The translations under genes and the position numbers were made by a program. A stretch of 64,000 nucleotides of DNA from Herbidospora galbida (GTDB lineage Bacteria > Actinomycetota > Actinomycetes > Streptosporangiales > Streptosporangiaceae), in contig NZ_SZQA01000025.1 of NCBI RefSeq assembly GCF_005233835.1, positions 62,001 through 126,000 on the forward strand, read 5' to 3'. The notes below the pieces were generated by a model. That model was not told the DNA's origin. It saw only the letters and a list, made by a program, of their open reading frames with translations, and did not search any database. This document shows, one piece after another, positions 36,152-45,914 of this stretch (position 1 is its first letter; each line of letters opens with the position of its first letter).

Positions 36152-39100
36152 GTGAACAGCGAAGATGCCTCTGTTATCGAGGTAATCCTCGAACAGACGA
36201 TGCGCGTGCTCGAAACCTACAGAATCGACCCCGGCCTCATCCAGGAACACGCGAACGGCGAGCGTCGCATCAAGGAAGGCGGGTACGGCGACCGCCAGAT
36301 CTATGAACTCGTCCAGAACGGTGCCGACGAGCTGAGAAACGAGCCCGGCGGGGAAATCGCGGTCGTGCTCACGGACACCCACCTTTATTGCGCGAACCAG
36401 GGGACCGCCATGTCCCCCGCGGGCGCCGACACCATTCTGCGCATGGGGGTCTCCCGCAAGCGCGGCGGCCAGATCGGCCGGTTCGGTGTGGGGGTGAAGT
36501 CTGTCCTCAGCGTCACCGATGTGCCCGAGTTCTTCAGCAAGGAGGACGACAAGAGCTTCGGGTTCGACCGGGAGTGGGCCGAGATGGAGATCCGGCGCGT
36601 GCGGCCGGACACGGTCGAGACCCCCGTGCTCCGGATGGCCCGCCCACTCGACCGTGACCGGGCCATGGCCGCCGACCCGATCCTCGCCGAGCTGCTGACC
36701 TGGGCGACGACGGTGGTCCGCCTCCCACTCAAGCCCGCCGCCGTGCCGGATCTGGTCAAGGACATCGACGAGTTCCCCGCCGAGTTCACGTTGTTCTCAC
36801 CCCACGTAGGCACGATCACCCTGGAGAAGAGGCTGTCGGGCCGGGTCTCCCGACGGCAGATCTTCCAGCACCTCGACGGCGACCGCCGGACGCTCCAGCG
36901 GGTCGTCTCCGTCAACGGCGGCGACGAGCGCGATGAGACCGAGGAGTGGCGGGTCTTCACCCGTGTCCATCGTCCGTCCGCCCGGGCGCTGACCGAGGCC
37001 GGCGAACTGCACGACCGGCCCGAGATCGATATCTCGTGGGCGGTGCCGCACTCCGAGGGGCGGGCCGCCGGGCGTGGCCAGTTCTGGGCGTACTTTCCGA
37101 CGAACTACGAGCTGACGCTGCGCGGCATCGTCAACGCACCTTGGAAGACCAGCGAGGATCGGCAGAACCTCTACGCCGGCAACCAGTTCAACGAGGAACT
37201 CATCGACCAGGTCGCGGACCTGGTGGTCTCGTCCCTACCCGCGCTGTCCCAGCCGGACGACCCCTGCTCCTACCTTGACTTCGTGCCCGCCCGTGGGCGG
37301 GAAGAGCCGCAGTGGGCCGCCAAGAAGCTCGTCAAGAGGGTCTGGGAGATCGCGGCCGGACGATCTGTCTTCCCCGACCAGAACGGTCGGTTCGACACCC
37401 CCGCCCGGATCCGTGTGCACCCGGATGGCCTCCAGCAGGAATGGCTCGACTGGTGGGCGGGATATTCGGGTCGGCCGGTCGAGTGGATCCATCACTCCGC
37501 CGACTCGGGCAGGAACAAGCACCGTCGTGACAGCGTCAAGCACATTCTGTCCAATGCGGTCATCCCCATCGCCACCGTCAAGGAATGGCTGGAGGCGCTC
37601 GTCTCCGACGGCAGCGCCGAGGCGTCGTCGCGGGCCGTGCTGATCGCCGCGAGCATGAAGGGCCACCCGTTCTTCGAGGAGGCGTCGCGGGCCAGGATCG
37701 TACTCATCGAGGGGGGCGGCATGGTCGCCCCCTCCTCCCGGGTCTTCCGCCGCTCCAAGGCCGACAGGCTGGCAGACAACACGGTCTACGTGGACGAACG
37801 CGTCTACGAGGGCAACGACATCATCGCGCGGGCGTTGGAAACGCTCAATATTCACGAGGCCAACCACCGGGGCAGGTTCGCCTCCGTGGTGGAGCGCGGC
37901 TTCCAGGGCTACAACACGCGTGACTGGACCGCGTTCTGGGACTTGGCGCGGCTCGCGGGTCCCGAGGGCGTCCGCTCGGCTTTCCGGGGAAAAGAGATCG
38001 ACACCGCCAAGGAGCTGAAGGTCAAAACGCTGGCCGGAGATTTCCGGCGAATCCGCGACTGTCTGCTCCCCGGTCCGGTGGTGCCCGCCGACGGTTCGAG
38101 AGACGCCGGCATCGCTGTGGACCTGGACTTCCACTCGAACGATCGCGCGTATCTCGCCGAGTTGGGGCTTCTCTCGGGCCCCATCCTCAACGTCAGCCCG
38201 GGGGACGAGGAATGGTTCCAGGCCTATAAAAAGGCCTATTGGGAACTTTACCTCGACAAACTGCCGAAAGCGGAAGCCCGCCCGTCGCTGGCCAAGATGC
38301 ACTTCGACGGCACCAACCCGGCAGGGCCCCTGCATCTGTTCATCTCACTGTCGAAAGAGGGTAGGGCGGCTTTCCTCAAGGCCATTCCCTCGGGCGGCGC
38401 GGTGACCCAGTGGACCATGCAGCCGGGGAACAAGGGCCTCTCGAGTAGGGTCTCGGTTTCATCTCCGATCAAGTGGCTCTCTCTTCGGTACGGCCACCTC
38501 CGCACCTCCCGCGGCCTCCTCAAGATCGGAGACTGCGTCTCCCCGGAACTGTCCGAGTACCGCGACGTGCTTCCGGTCGCCGACGTGTCCACCGGTGTGG
38601 CGTCGATGCTCAACCTGCCTTCGTCCCTGGGCGACTTGCGTCAGCCCATGTGGGACAAGTTGGTCGCCGAGGCTTCGGCGTCAACCGACGACCGCTTCCC
38701 CGGCCGCGTCTACGCCCTGATGTTCGAGGTGGAGGCGGACTTCCCCGAAGGCGCCATGACCCGGTGCCGCGTCGGCGACGAATGGCGCAGTGACGTCCCC
38801 GACACGGAGATCGCGGTCACCCACCTTCGCACCGAGTACGACGCCCTGCTGAAGGAGCGGGTGCCGGCGCTGCTCGTCCCGACCGACTCCCTCGCGCGGA
38901 CGATGCGGGAGGCGTGGCACATGCTCTCCCCCGCCGAAGCGATCCAGACCGAATACCGCCACGTCGAAGTGGCCGATCCGGTGCCGCTCATCGAGGAGTT
39001 CCCGTACCTCAAGACACTTCGGCGCGCCCAGGTGGAAGGATGGTCCACCATCCGGTGCGAAGAGGTCGAGGAGATCACCCGAACACCCGGCGGCATGCGC

Positions 39101-40840
39101 ACCAGCTCGGTTCCATTTGCAGTGTTGCTGAGCGAACGCAAGGTTCTGGTCCGGATGCCGGCCGACGACCTGCAGATCCTCACCATCGTCGACCGGGTGT
39201 TGAAGCTCGGGCTGGGGCAGGCCAGCTGCAGGGCCGTGCTGGAAAGGCGCGAGCAGGAACGCAACAACGAGCGGGTGCTGCGCATCCGGCAGACCGAGAG
39301 TATGGCGGAGAAGCTGCTGCTCCTCATCGGTGTCGAGGCCCTGAAGAACGGCCTGCCCGACGGCCTTCTGGAGAGCGATCGGGCGCGAAGCGACGCCGAC
39401 CCGTCGGACCTCCGGATCGCCGAGCTGGCCCACAACTCTCACCGAACCGAAGTCCTCCGCGTCTACCGCAAGGACATCGAGGTGAACTTCCCCCAGCTCG
39501 CGGCCGGCTTCCGGGGCGACGCCACGTCGGTGCGCATCGTCAACGATCTCGGCTTCCCGGGCGACTACGCCGGCAGCAGGCAGGAGACCCTGCCGCCGCT
39601 GGAGAAGATACCCGGCCCGACCGCTTTTCCCCGGCTCCACGACTATCAGGAGCGACTGGCGCGGAAAACGGTCGACCTGCTGACGAAGTACGACGCGCCG
39701 AGGGCCATGCTGTGTCTGCCCACAGGCGCCGGCAAGACGCGGGTCGCCGCCGAGGCGGTCATTCGCGTGATCCGGGAGCGCGGTCTCGGCGGTCGGCCCG
39801 TGCTCTGGATCGCCCAGAACTGGGAGCTCTGCGAACAGGCCGTCCAGAGCTGGTCCTTCGTCTGGGGCAAGGTCGGACCGGGCGAACAGCTCGTCATCAA
39901 CCGTCTGTGGGCCTCCCATGAGGCGGCGCCCAGCAGGGACACGGCGCAACTCGTCGTGGCCACCGACGCGAAGCTCGCCGCGTGCCTGGACAAGGACGAA
40001 TACTCCTGGCTGCGCGACCCGGCCCTGGTGATCGTCGACGAGGCGCACGTCTCCATCACCAAGGAGTACACCCAGATCCTCAGGTCGCTCGGGCTGACCG
40101 CCCGGGAGACCTCCCGCCCCCTGCTGGGGCTCACTGCCACACCGTTCCGGGGGAAGAACGAGGCCGAGACCAACCGGCTCGTGGAGCGCTACGGCGGCAA
40201 CCGACTCGACATGGGCGTGTTCGAGAGCGACGACCCGTACGCGGAACTGCAGGAGTTGGGCGTCCTGGCCCAGGTCGACCACCGGCAGCTCACGGGCATG
40301 ACCATCACCCTCTCCGAGGAGGATCTCCGGCAGGTGACCGCCTTCGACGGCGCCCGGCTTCCGTCCTCCGTGGAGGAGAAGCTCGGGCGGGACATCGAAC
40401 GCAACGAGATGCTCATACGGGAGATCAAGGCACTGCCCGAAGACAGCCCGATCCTGCTGTTCGCGACCTCGGTCAACCATGCCAAGCTCATGGCCGCGCA
40501 GCTCAACGACATGAACATCAGCGCGGCGTCGATCGATTCCGCCACTCCCATGGCCGATCGGCGCAACCTGATCGAGAAGTTCCGGAGTCGGCAGATCCGG
40601 GTGATCGCCAACTACTCGGTGCTCGCCCAGGGCTTCGACGCGCCGGCCACCGAAGTGGTCATCGTGTCCCGCCCCACCTTCAGCCCCAACGTCTACCAGC
40701 AGATGATCGGACGCGGCCTGCGCGGTCCCAAGAACGGCGGCAAGGACACCTGCCTGATCCTCGACGTCGCTGACAACATCATTAACTATGACCGCAAATT
40801 AGCCTTCCGCGACTTCGAGCACCTCTGGGGTGAGAAATGA
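36152..40840 (+). CDS. Sacsin/Hsp90-like ATPase fused to SF2 DEAH helicase
   Basis: Very large protein of 1562 residues. The N-terminus has a sacsin-type GHKL domain: N-box YELVQNGADE (51-60), G1 CANQGTAMS (80-88), G2 GQIGRFGVGVKS (106-117). About 1,000 residues of unrecognised middle follow. The C-terminal 400 residues are an SF2 helicase: Walker A PTGAGKT (about 1190), DEAH (about 1295), LTATPFRG and motif VI QMIGRGLRGP (about 1517). It would couple ATP-driven clamping to DNA translocation. The GTG at 36152 has a GGGAGA site; the upstream ATG at 36035 lies in non-coding-looking sequence. First gene of the rightward operon, overlapping the next by 4 bp. Confidence 0.85.
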   Translation: MNSEDASVIEVILEQTMRVLETYRIDPGLIQEHANGERRIKEGGYGDRQIYELVQNGADELRNEPGGEIAVVLTDTHLYCANQGTAMSPAGADTILRMGVSRKRGGQIGRFGVGVKSVLSVTDVPEFFSKEDDKSFGFDREWAEMEIRRVRPDTVETPVLRMARPLDRDRAMAADPILAELLTWATTVVRLPLKPAAVPDLVKDIDEFPAEFTLFSPHVGTITLEKRLSGRVSRRQIFQHLDGDRRTLQRVVSVNGGDERDETEEWRVFTRVHRPSARALTEAGELHDRPEIDISWAVPHSEGRAAGRGQFWAYFPTNYELTLRGIVNAPWKTSEDRQNLYAGNQFNEELIDQVADLVVSSLPALSQPDDPCSYLDFVPARGREEPQWAAKKLVKRVWEIAAGRSVFPDQNGRFDTPARIRVHPDGLQQEWLDWWAGYSGRPVEWIHHSADSGRNKHRRDSVKHILSNAVIPIATVKEWLEALVSDGSAEASSRAVLIAASMKGHPFFEEASRARIVLIEGGGMVAPSSRVFRRSKADRLADNTVYVDERVYEGNDIIARALETLNIHEANHRGRFASVVERGFQGYNTRDWTAFWDLARLAGPEGVRSAFRGKEIDTAKELKVKTLAGDFRRIRDCLLPGPVVPADGSRDAGIAVDLDFHSNDRAYLAELGLLSGPILNVSPGDEEWFQAYKKAYWELYLDKLPKAEARPSLAKMHFDGTNPAGPLHLFISLSKEGRAAFLKAIPSGGAVTQWTMQPGNKGLSSRVSVSSPIKWLSLRYGHLRTSRGLLKIGDCVSPELSEYRDVLPVADVSTGVASMLNLPSSLGDLRQPMWDKLVAEASASTDDRFPGRVYALMFEVEADFPEGAMTRCRVGDEWRSDVPDTEIAVTHLRTEYDALLKERVPALLVPTDSLARTMREAWHMLSPAEAIQTEYRHVEVADPVPLIEEFPYLKTLRRAQVEGWSTIRCEEVEEITRTPGGMRTSSVPFAVLLSERKVLVRMPADDLQILTIVDRVLKLGLGQASCRAVLERREQERNNERVLRIRQTESMAEKLLLLIGVEALKNGLPDGLLESDRARSDADPSDLRIAELAHNSHRTEVLRVYRKDIEVNFPQLAAGFRGDATSVRIVNDLGFPGDYAGSRQETLPPLEKIPGPTAFPRLHDYQERLARKTVDLLTKYDAPRAMLCLPTGAGKTRVAAEAVIRVIRERGLGGRPVLWIAQNWELCEQAVQSWSFVWGKVGPGEQLVINRLWASHEAAPSRDTAQLVVATDAKLAACLDKDEYSWLRDPALVIVDEAHVSITKEYTQILRSLGLTARETSRPLLGLTATPFRGKNEAETNRLVERYGGNRLDMGVFESDDPYAELQELGVLAQVDHRQLTGMTITLSEEDLRQVTAFDGARLPSSVEEKLGRDIERNEMLIREIKALPEDSPILLFATSVNHAKLMAAQLNDMNISAASIDSATPMADRRNLIEKFRSRQIRVIANYSVLAQGFDAPATEVVIVSRPTFSPNVYQQMIGRGLRGPKNGGKDTCLILDVADNIINYDRKLAFRDFEHLWGEK

Positions 40841-42708
40841 GCGAACCGTTCGCGCTCACAGAGGAACAGTGGGCCGTCGTGGATCTTCCGGCAGACGCCC
40901 TGACCCTGGTGACCGCGGAGGCGGGGGCGGGTAAGACGTACACCCTCGCGCGGCGCCTCGACAGGTTGGTCGGAGAGGCCGGCCTCGGCGCCGAAGAGAT
41001 CCTCGTTCTCACCTTCTCCCGGGCCGCGGTCCGGGAGCTGCGGGAGCGCCTCTCCCTCCACGGGGACGCCGCGCGTCACGTACGGGCCCAGACCTTCGAC
41101 TCATGGGCGCTCGACATGCTCAACCGCGTGGACGCCCGGGGCGAGTGGGTGGAACGCTCCTTCGAGGCGCGCATCGACGGCGCCCGGCAGGCGATCGACG
41201 ACGAGCTCGTCGACGACTTGTACGAGCACAACCTCCGCCATGTCGTCATCGATGAGGTCCAGGACCTGGTCGGCGCCCGCCGGGAGCTGGTGGAGGCGCT
41301 GCTGGATCGGTTTGAGTGTGGCTTCACGATCGTGGGCGACCCGGCCCAGGCGATCTACGGTTTCACGGTCAAGGACCCGGCCGAGCGGAAGGGGGAAACC
41401 AACCGCTTCTTCGAATGGCTTCGAGGCACCTTCGGCGAGGACCTGACGGAGTTGCGGCTCACCCACAATTTCCGGGCCCGGACCGACGAAGCGCGCATCG
41501 CCCTCGGCTTCGGGCCGCGGCTGCGGGTTTTATCGGAGACCGGGCACAACGGTGGCGAGGTTCTCCTCAAGGAGCTGCGGGACGCTCTGGCGGGTGTCAT
41601 GAGCTTCGGTGACTTCGACGGACTCGCCGCCGAGGCGCTCAACTCCCACCCCGGAACGACGGCGATCCTGTGCCGCACGAACGGTCAGGCGTTGCTGGTC
41701 GACGAACAGTTGCAGGCCATCGGCGTCCCCCACCGGTTGCAGCGGTCCGCGCGCGACCGGGCGGTTCCCGCGTGGCTGGGCATGTTGATGGCGCGGATCG
41801 ACGCCTCGTCGCTGCCCCGCGAAAGGTTTGACGAGGTGCTGAACGGGCTGCCGGTTCCCGAAGGGGTCAACGCCGACCTGGCGTGGCGGCTGCTGAGGCG
41901 GACGGGATCGGGCCGGGGAACGGACCGTCGGCTGGATCTGGCCCGCGTGCGGTCCGCGCTGGCCGGGGGGCGTCTGCCGGACGAACTGACCGCCCAGCCG
42001 CCCGCGCGGGTGGTGGTCTCGTCCTTCCACCGGGCGAAGGGACTGGAATTCGACCGGGTGCTGATCGTCGATCCGGGATCGGGCGAAGGGCAGCGTGACT
42101 TCGATCCGGCCGAGGAAGCCAGATCTCTGTACGTGGCCATGACCAGACCCCGGGACGAGCTCTATCGAGTCCCCACGATCGAGACGCGGTTCGTGCGAAC
42201 CGACCCGTCCACGAAGCGGTGGGGCCGCTACTTCTTCAAGCGGTGGCACCGCTTGGGGCTGGAAGTGGCGGCCGGCGATGTCACCACCAACCACCCCGGC
42301 GGCACCGTGGATTTCGCGGCCGACCCCGCCGAGTTGCAGGACTACCTGGCCACCTCGGTCCGGCCGGGCGACGAAGTCGAGCTGCGGCGCCTCCACCCCG
42401 ACCCGATCGGACTCCGGGAGAGCCCGCCCTACCTGGTCATTCATGGGGATCGCCCGATCGCGACGGCGTCGGAGCGCTTCCGGGCCGATCTCCACACCTT
42501 TCTTAAGTTGGGGCCGAGTTATGAACCCCAACACTTCCCCGCCCTGATCTCCGGCGTCCGGGTGGACGCCGTCGAAACGGTCGCGGGGGACGTGGCCACC
42601 GGGCTGCGCGCGGGGCTCAACGACCATGGCGTCTGGCTCTCGCCCCGACTGGTTGGTCTGTCCACATTCATCTGGGACAAGGGGGAATCCGATGCCCAAT
42701 CACAGTGA
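40837..42708 (+). CDS. UvrD/Rep-type SF1 helicase
   Basis: DNA helicase of 623 residues. Walker A AEAGAGKT (about 28-35), Walker B DEVQD (about 139), motif III/IV GDPAQAIYGF and THNFRA, motif V SFHRAKGLEFD and motif VI LYVAMTRPRDELY are complete. A C-terminal 180-residue extension follows motif VI and is not recognised; it may bind partners. No nuclease domain is visible. It overlaps its upstream (ATGA) and downstream (17 bp) neighbours, so the stoichiometry is probably fixed. Confidence 0.9.
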   Translation: MSEPFALTEEQWAVVDLPADALTLVTAEAGAGKTYTLARRLDRLVGEAGLGAEEILVLTFSRAAVRELRERLSLHGDAARHVRAQTFDSWALDMLNRVDARGEWVERSFEARIDGARQAIDDELVDDLYEHNLRHVVIDEVQDLVGARRELVEALLDRFECGFTIVGDPAQAIYGFTVKDPAERKGETNRFFEWLRGTFGEDLTELRLTHNFRARTDEARIALGFGPRLRVLSETGHNGGEVLLKELRDALAGVMSFGDFDGLAAEALNSHPGTTAILCRTNGQALLVDEQLQAIGVPHRLQRSARDRAVPAWLGMLMARIDASSLPRERFDEVLNGLPVPEGVNADLAWRLLRRTGSGRGTDRRLDLARVRSALAGGRLPDELTAQPPARVVVSSFHRAKGLEFDRVLIVDPGSGEGQRDFDPAEEARSLYVAMTRPRDELYRVPTIETRFVRTDPSTKRWGRYFFKRWHRLGLEVAAGDVTTNHPGGTVDFAADPAELQDYLATSVRPGDEVELRRLHPDPIGLRESPPYLVIHGDRPIATASERFRADLHTFLKLGPSYEPQHFPALISGVRVDAVETVAGDVATGLRAGLNDHGVWLSPRLVGLSTFIWDKGESDAQSQ

Positions 42709-45700
42709 GCACTATGCCTTCCGCTCCGCGCTCGCCGAGCAGCTTCGGCTGGACGCGATTGGACCGGTCGGTGGGCCGGAGGAGATCCTCAAGGACTCGC
42801 CCGTCACCACGTACGCGGCGGGGGTTCTGTACCCGCGACGGCGTGACACGGTCGAGGTGGCCGACGAGATCGGCGAACGTGATGGGGACCTCGCACCCGA
42901 GACCCGGGTGAGGGAAGATCCGCCCGACACCGGCGTGTCGTTGGCGAACGACCAGGCACCGTCCTCCATGGGCCTGACTTTCGGCGTCGATCCGACGGTC
43001 TCCCCCACCATCACCGTGACCGCGACGGCCGCGATGTACGCGCCGTTCGACACCGCCGGTCGGCCGGTCCGGGCCCAACGCGCCGAACGTCGCACCACCG
43101 AGGAGCAAGATCTGCGGTGGCACCGGCGTTCTTTGGACCTCGCGCCGTATCACGTGGACGTGCTGTCACCCCGGCAGCACACCGTGGAGCTGGGTCCGGG
43201 ACTTGAGCTCCGCGTGCGCGTACGCCCCGTGAAGGACCGCGCAGTCTCCGTCACGGTGGCGCTGCTCAACGTGACGGAAGTCGAGAAGTTCGACATCAGG
43301 GACGCTTCCTGCGTATTCCAGCCGGAGATCCGGGTCAGCGGCGCCGAGGGCACACTGCCCTTCGTGGAGCGCCGCGTGCCGGTGGGCGCCGACGAGTCGG
43401 AGATGCGGACGAACCGGCTGCTCTACCGGTACGCCCCCAACTTCGCCGTCGGCCACGGCTGCGCGGCCGACTGGGACTGGACCCCGCCCGCTCCGCGGGA
43501 CGAGGCGCTGCTCAGAATGGAGCCGGCGGCCGTCGGCGAGATCCGGAGCGAGTTCGTCCCGGCCAAGGAGGTCCTGCTCACCGACTCCAACCCCGATATC
43601 GACAACTCGGCGCTTCGCATGATCGATCTCGCCAAGGGATCCGATGAGGAGATCCTTACCGCGCTCCGCGCCCTCGTAAGCGGTTACCGCGCCTGGATCG
43701 CCGAACGGGCCGAGGAGTCCCGTCTGCTCGGCGACGTCGACTTCGCCGAAGCGGCCAGGGAGCAGGTCCGGCAGTGCAACACCGCGTGCGCCCGAATGGA
43801 CGCCGGCATTACCACGCTGCGCGACAACCCGATGGTCATGCGGGCCTTCCGGCTCGCCAACGAGGCCATGGCCAATCAGAGAGCCCAAACCGGGTGGATC
43901 AGGAACGGAAGAGCAGGCGCCCCCGACAACAGGGAAGGCCGATGGCGTCCCTTCCAGATCGCCTTCCTCCTGCTCTGTCTCAACGGCATCGACGATCCCG
44001 AACACGACGACAGGGGCATTGCCGACCTGCTCTGGTTCCCCACGGGCGGCGGAAAGACCGAGGCATACCTGGGCATCATCGCTTTCACGGTCTTTCTCCG
44101 CCGGCTGCGCAAGGGCGAGGAGGGAGGAGGGGTCACCGCGATCATGCGGTACACCCTTCGCCTACTGACCCTTCAGCAGTTCGAGCGGGCCGCCGCCCTG
44201 ATCTGCGCCATGGAGATCATTAGGAGCGGGAACCCGCGCGAACTGGGCAAGGAGACCATCTCCATCGGCATGTGGGTCGGCGCGGCGGCCACTCCCAACA
44301 AGCTGAAGGACGCGGCCGCCAGCCTCGAAAAGCTCCGCAGCGGCAAGGAACTCCACAAGGAGGATCCGGTCCAGCTGAGGTTCTGTCCGTGGTGCGGCAC
44401 GCCGATGGGGCCCGACGAGTACGTGGTGGACGTCGCCGCCTCGAACATGCGCATCTTCTGCGCCAACGGCGACTGCGCCTTCCACCACGAGCTCCCCGTC
44501 TACGTGGTGGACGAGAAGATCTACGCGGTCCGTCCCACCCTGATCATCGCGACGGTCGACAAATTCGCGCAGATCGCCTGGAAGCCGGAGGTCGCGGCGC
44601 TGTTCAACCGGGACCGGCCGGGCACCGCGCCGCCGGAGTTGATCGTCCAGGACGAACTCCATCTCATCTCGGGCCCGCTGGGCAGCCTCACCGGGCTCTA
44701 CGAGACGGCGATCGACGAGGCCGCCGAGCGACCCAAGATCGTCGCATCAACGGCGACCATCCGCCGCGCGAAAGACCAGGTCAAACGCCTTTTCAACCGG
44801 GAGGTCGCCCAGTTCCCGCCCGCAGGCCTGGACGCCCGTGACTCCTGGTTCGCGGTAGAGACCCCGGCGAAGGACAAAGCGTCACGCCTGTACGTCGGCC
44901 TGCTCGCCCCCAACACCAGTCAGGCGACCCTCCTGGTTCGCGCGTACGGGGCACTGCTGCATCACGCGACCCATATCGAGGGCGAGGACAGCGTCCGCGA
45001 CGCCTACTGGACTCTCGTCGGATACTTCAACAGCCTGCGCCTGCTGGCCGCAGCGGAACTGCAGGTGCTCGACGACGTCCAGGACCGGCTCAAGGTCCTG
45101 GCCGAACGGCACGGCATCACCGTACGTCCGCGAGACCACCTCACCGAGTTGACGAGTCGGGTGAAGTCGAGCGAGATCCCGAAGCGGCTCAAGGATCTCG
45201 AGCGCAGACATCCGGACCCCGAGGTGTTCGACGCGGTGCTGGCCACCAACATGATCTCCGTCGGTGTCGACGTCAGCCGGCTCGGTCTGATGGCGATCAC
45301 GGGACAGCCGCAGACGACCGCCGAGTACATCCAGTCGAGCAGCCGGGTCGGCCGTGAGCATCCGGGTCTGGTCGTCATGCTCTACAACGCCAACCGCTCC
45401 CGTGACCGCTCCCATTACGAAAGCTTCGTCTCCTACCACTCCGCGCTCTACCGGCAGGTCGAGTCGACGAGCGTCACCCCGTTCTCACCCCGCGCCAGGG
45501 ACCGGGCCCTGCACGCCGTACTGGTCGGCATGGCCCGACTGCTTCAACCAGAACTCCGCTTCAACCACGCGGCGGCGAGCGTACTCGCTCACGAGCACCG
45601 CATAGAGGAGTTGAAAGACCTCATCGTGGCGCGGGCGAGGGCCGCGCTGGAGAAGGACGGCACCGTCGACGAGGTCGAACTCGCCGGCGTTGAGAAGGAC

Positions 45701-45913
45701 CTCGACGAGCTCATCGCCGACTGGATCACACTCGCCGACGAGAACGACAAGCTGGTCTATCAGGCCAAAGCCCGATTCAAGCGCAGCGAGAGGCGAAACC
45801 CCCACGAGGCGCTGCTGCGGTCATTCACCGACGACGACCTCGATTATGCCTGGGACACCCTCTGGAGCCTGCGCGACGTCGACGCCGAGTCCGACCTTTA
45901 CCTGGAGCGATGA
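42692..45913 (+). CDS. drmA: DISARM helicase DrmA
   Basis: Helicase-like protein of 1073 residues. The diagnostic motif LWFPTGGGKTEAYLG (about 450) is followed by a four-Cys zinc element (RFCPWCGTPM to CANGDCAF, about 564-600). Next come the DrmA Walker B QDELHLISGPLGSLTG (about 652), STATIRRAK and motif VI SSRVGREHPG (about 882). DrmA and DrmB form the core DISARM complex, which binds DNA ends or unmodified DNA and blocks phage. The ATG at 42692 is preceded by GGGGGAA. The usual DrmA N-terminal region of beta structure is present. Confidence 0.9.
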   Translation: MPNHSEHYAFRSALAEQLRLDAIGPVGGPEEILKDSPVTTYAAGVLYPRRRDTVEVADEIGERDGDLAPETRVREDPPDTGVSLANDQAPSSMGLTFGVDPTVSPTITVTATAAMYAPFDTAGRPVRAQRAERRTTEEQDLRWHRRSLDLAPYHVDVLSPRQHTVELGPGLELRVRVRPVKDRAVSVTVALLNVTEVEKFDIRDASCVFQPEIRVSGAEGTLPFVERRVPVGADESEMRTNRLLYRYAPNFAVGHGCAADWDWTPPAPRDEALLRMEPAAVGEIRSEFVPAKEVLLTDSNPDIDNSALRMIDLAKGSDEEILTALRALVSGYRAWIAERAEESRLLGDVDFAEAAREQVRQCNTACARMDAGITTLRDNPMVMRAFRLANEAMANQRAQTGWIRNGRAGAPDNREGRWRPFQIAFLLLCLNGIDDPEHDDRGIADLLWFPTGGGKTEAYLGIIAFTVFLRRLRKGEEGGGVTAIMRYTLRLLTLQQFERAAALICAMEIIRSGNPRELGKETISIGMWVGAAATPNKLKDAAASLEKLRSGKELHKEDPVQLRFCPWCGTPMGPDEYVVDVAASNMRIFCANGDCAFHHELPVYVVDEKIYAVRPTLIIATVDKFAQIAWKPEVAALFNRDRPGTAPPELIVQDELHLISGPLGSLTGLYETAIDEAAERPKIVASTATIRRAKDQVKRLFNREVAQFPPAGLDARDSWFAVETPAKDKASRLYVGLLAPNTSQATLLVRAYGALLHHATHIEGEDSVRDAYWTLVGYFNSLRLLAAAELQVLDDVQDRLKVLAERHGITVRPRDHLTELTSRVKSSEIPKRLKDLERRHPDPEVFDAVLATNMISVGVDVSRLGLMAITGQPQTTAEYIQSSSRVGREHPGLVVMLYNANRSRDRSHYESFVSYHSALYRQVESTSVTPFSPRARDRALHAVLVGMARLLQPELRFNHAAASVLAHEHRIEELKDLIVARARAALEKDGTVDEVELAGVEKDLDELIADWITLADENDKLVYQAKARFKRSERRNPHEALLRSFTDDDLDYAWDTLWSLRDVDAESDLYLER

Positions 45914-45914
45914 A

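Noticed and set aside
45690-45914. Upstream in-frame extension of drmB from 45690
   Set aside because: It lies inside drmA in another frame, with low-complexity translation; the ATG at 45915 gives the family N-terminus.
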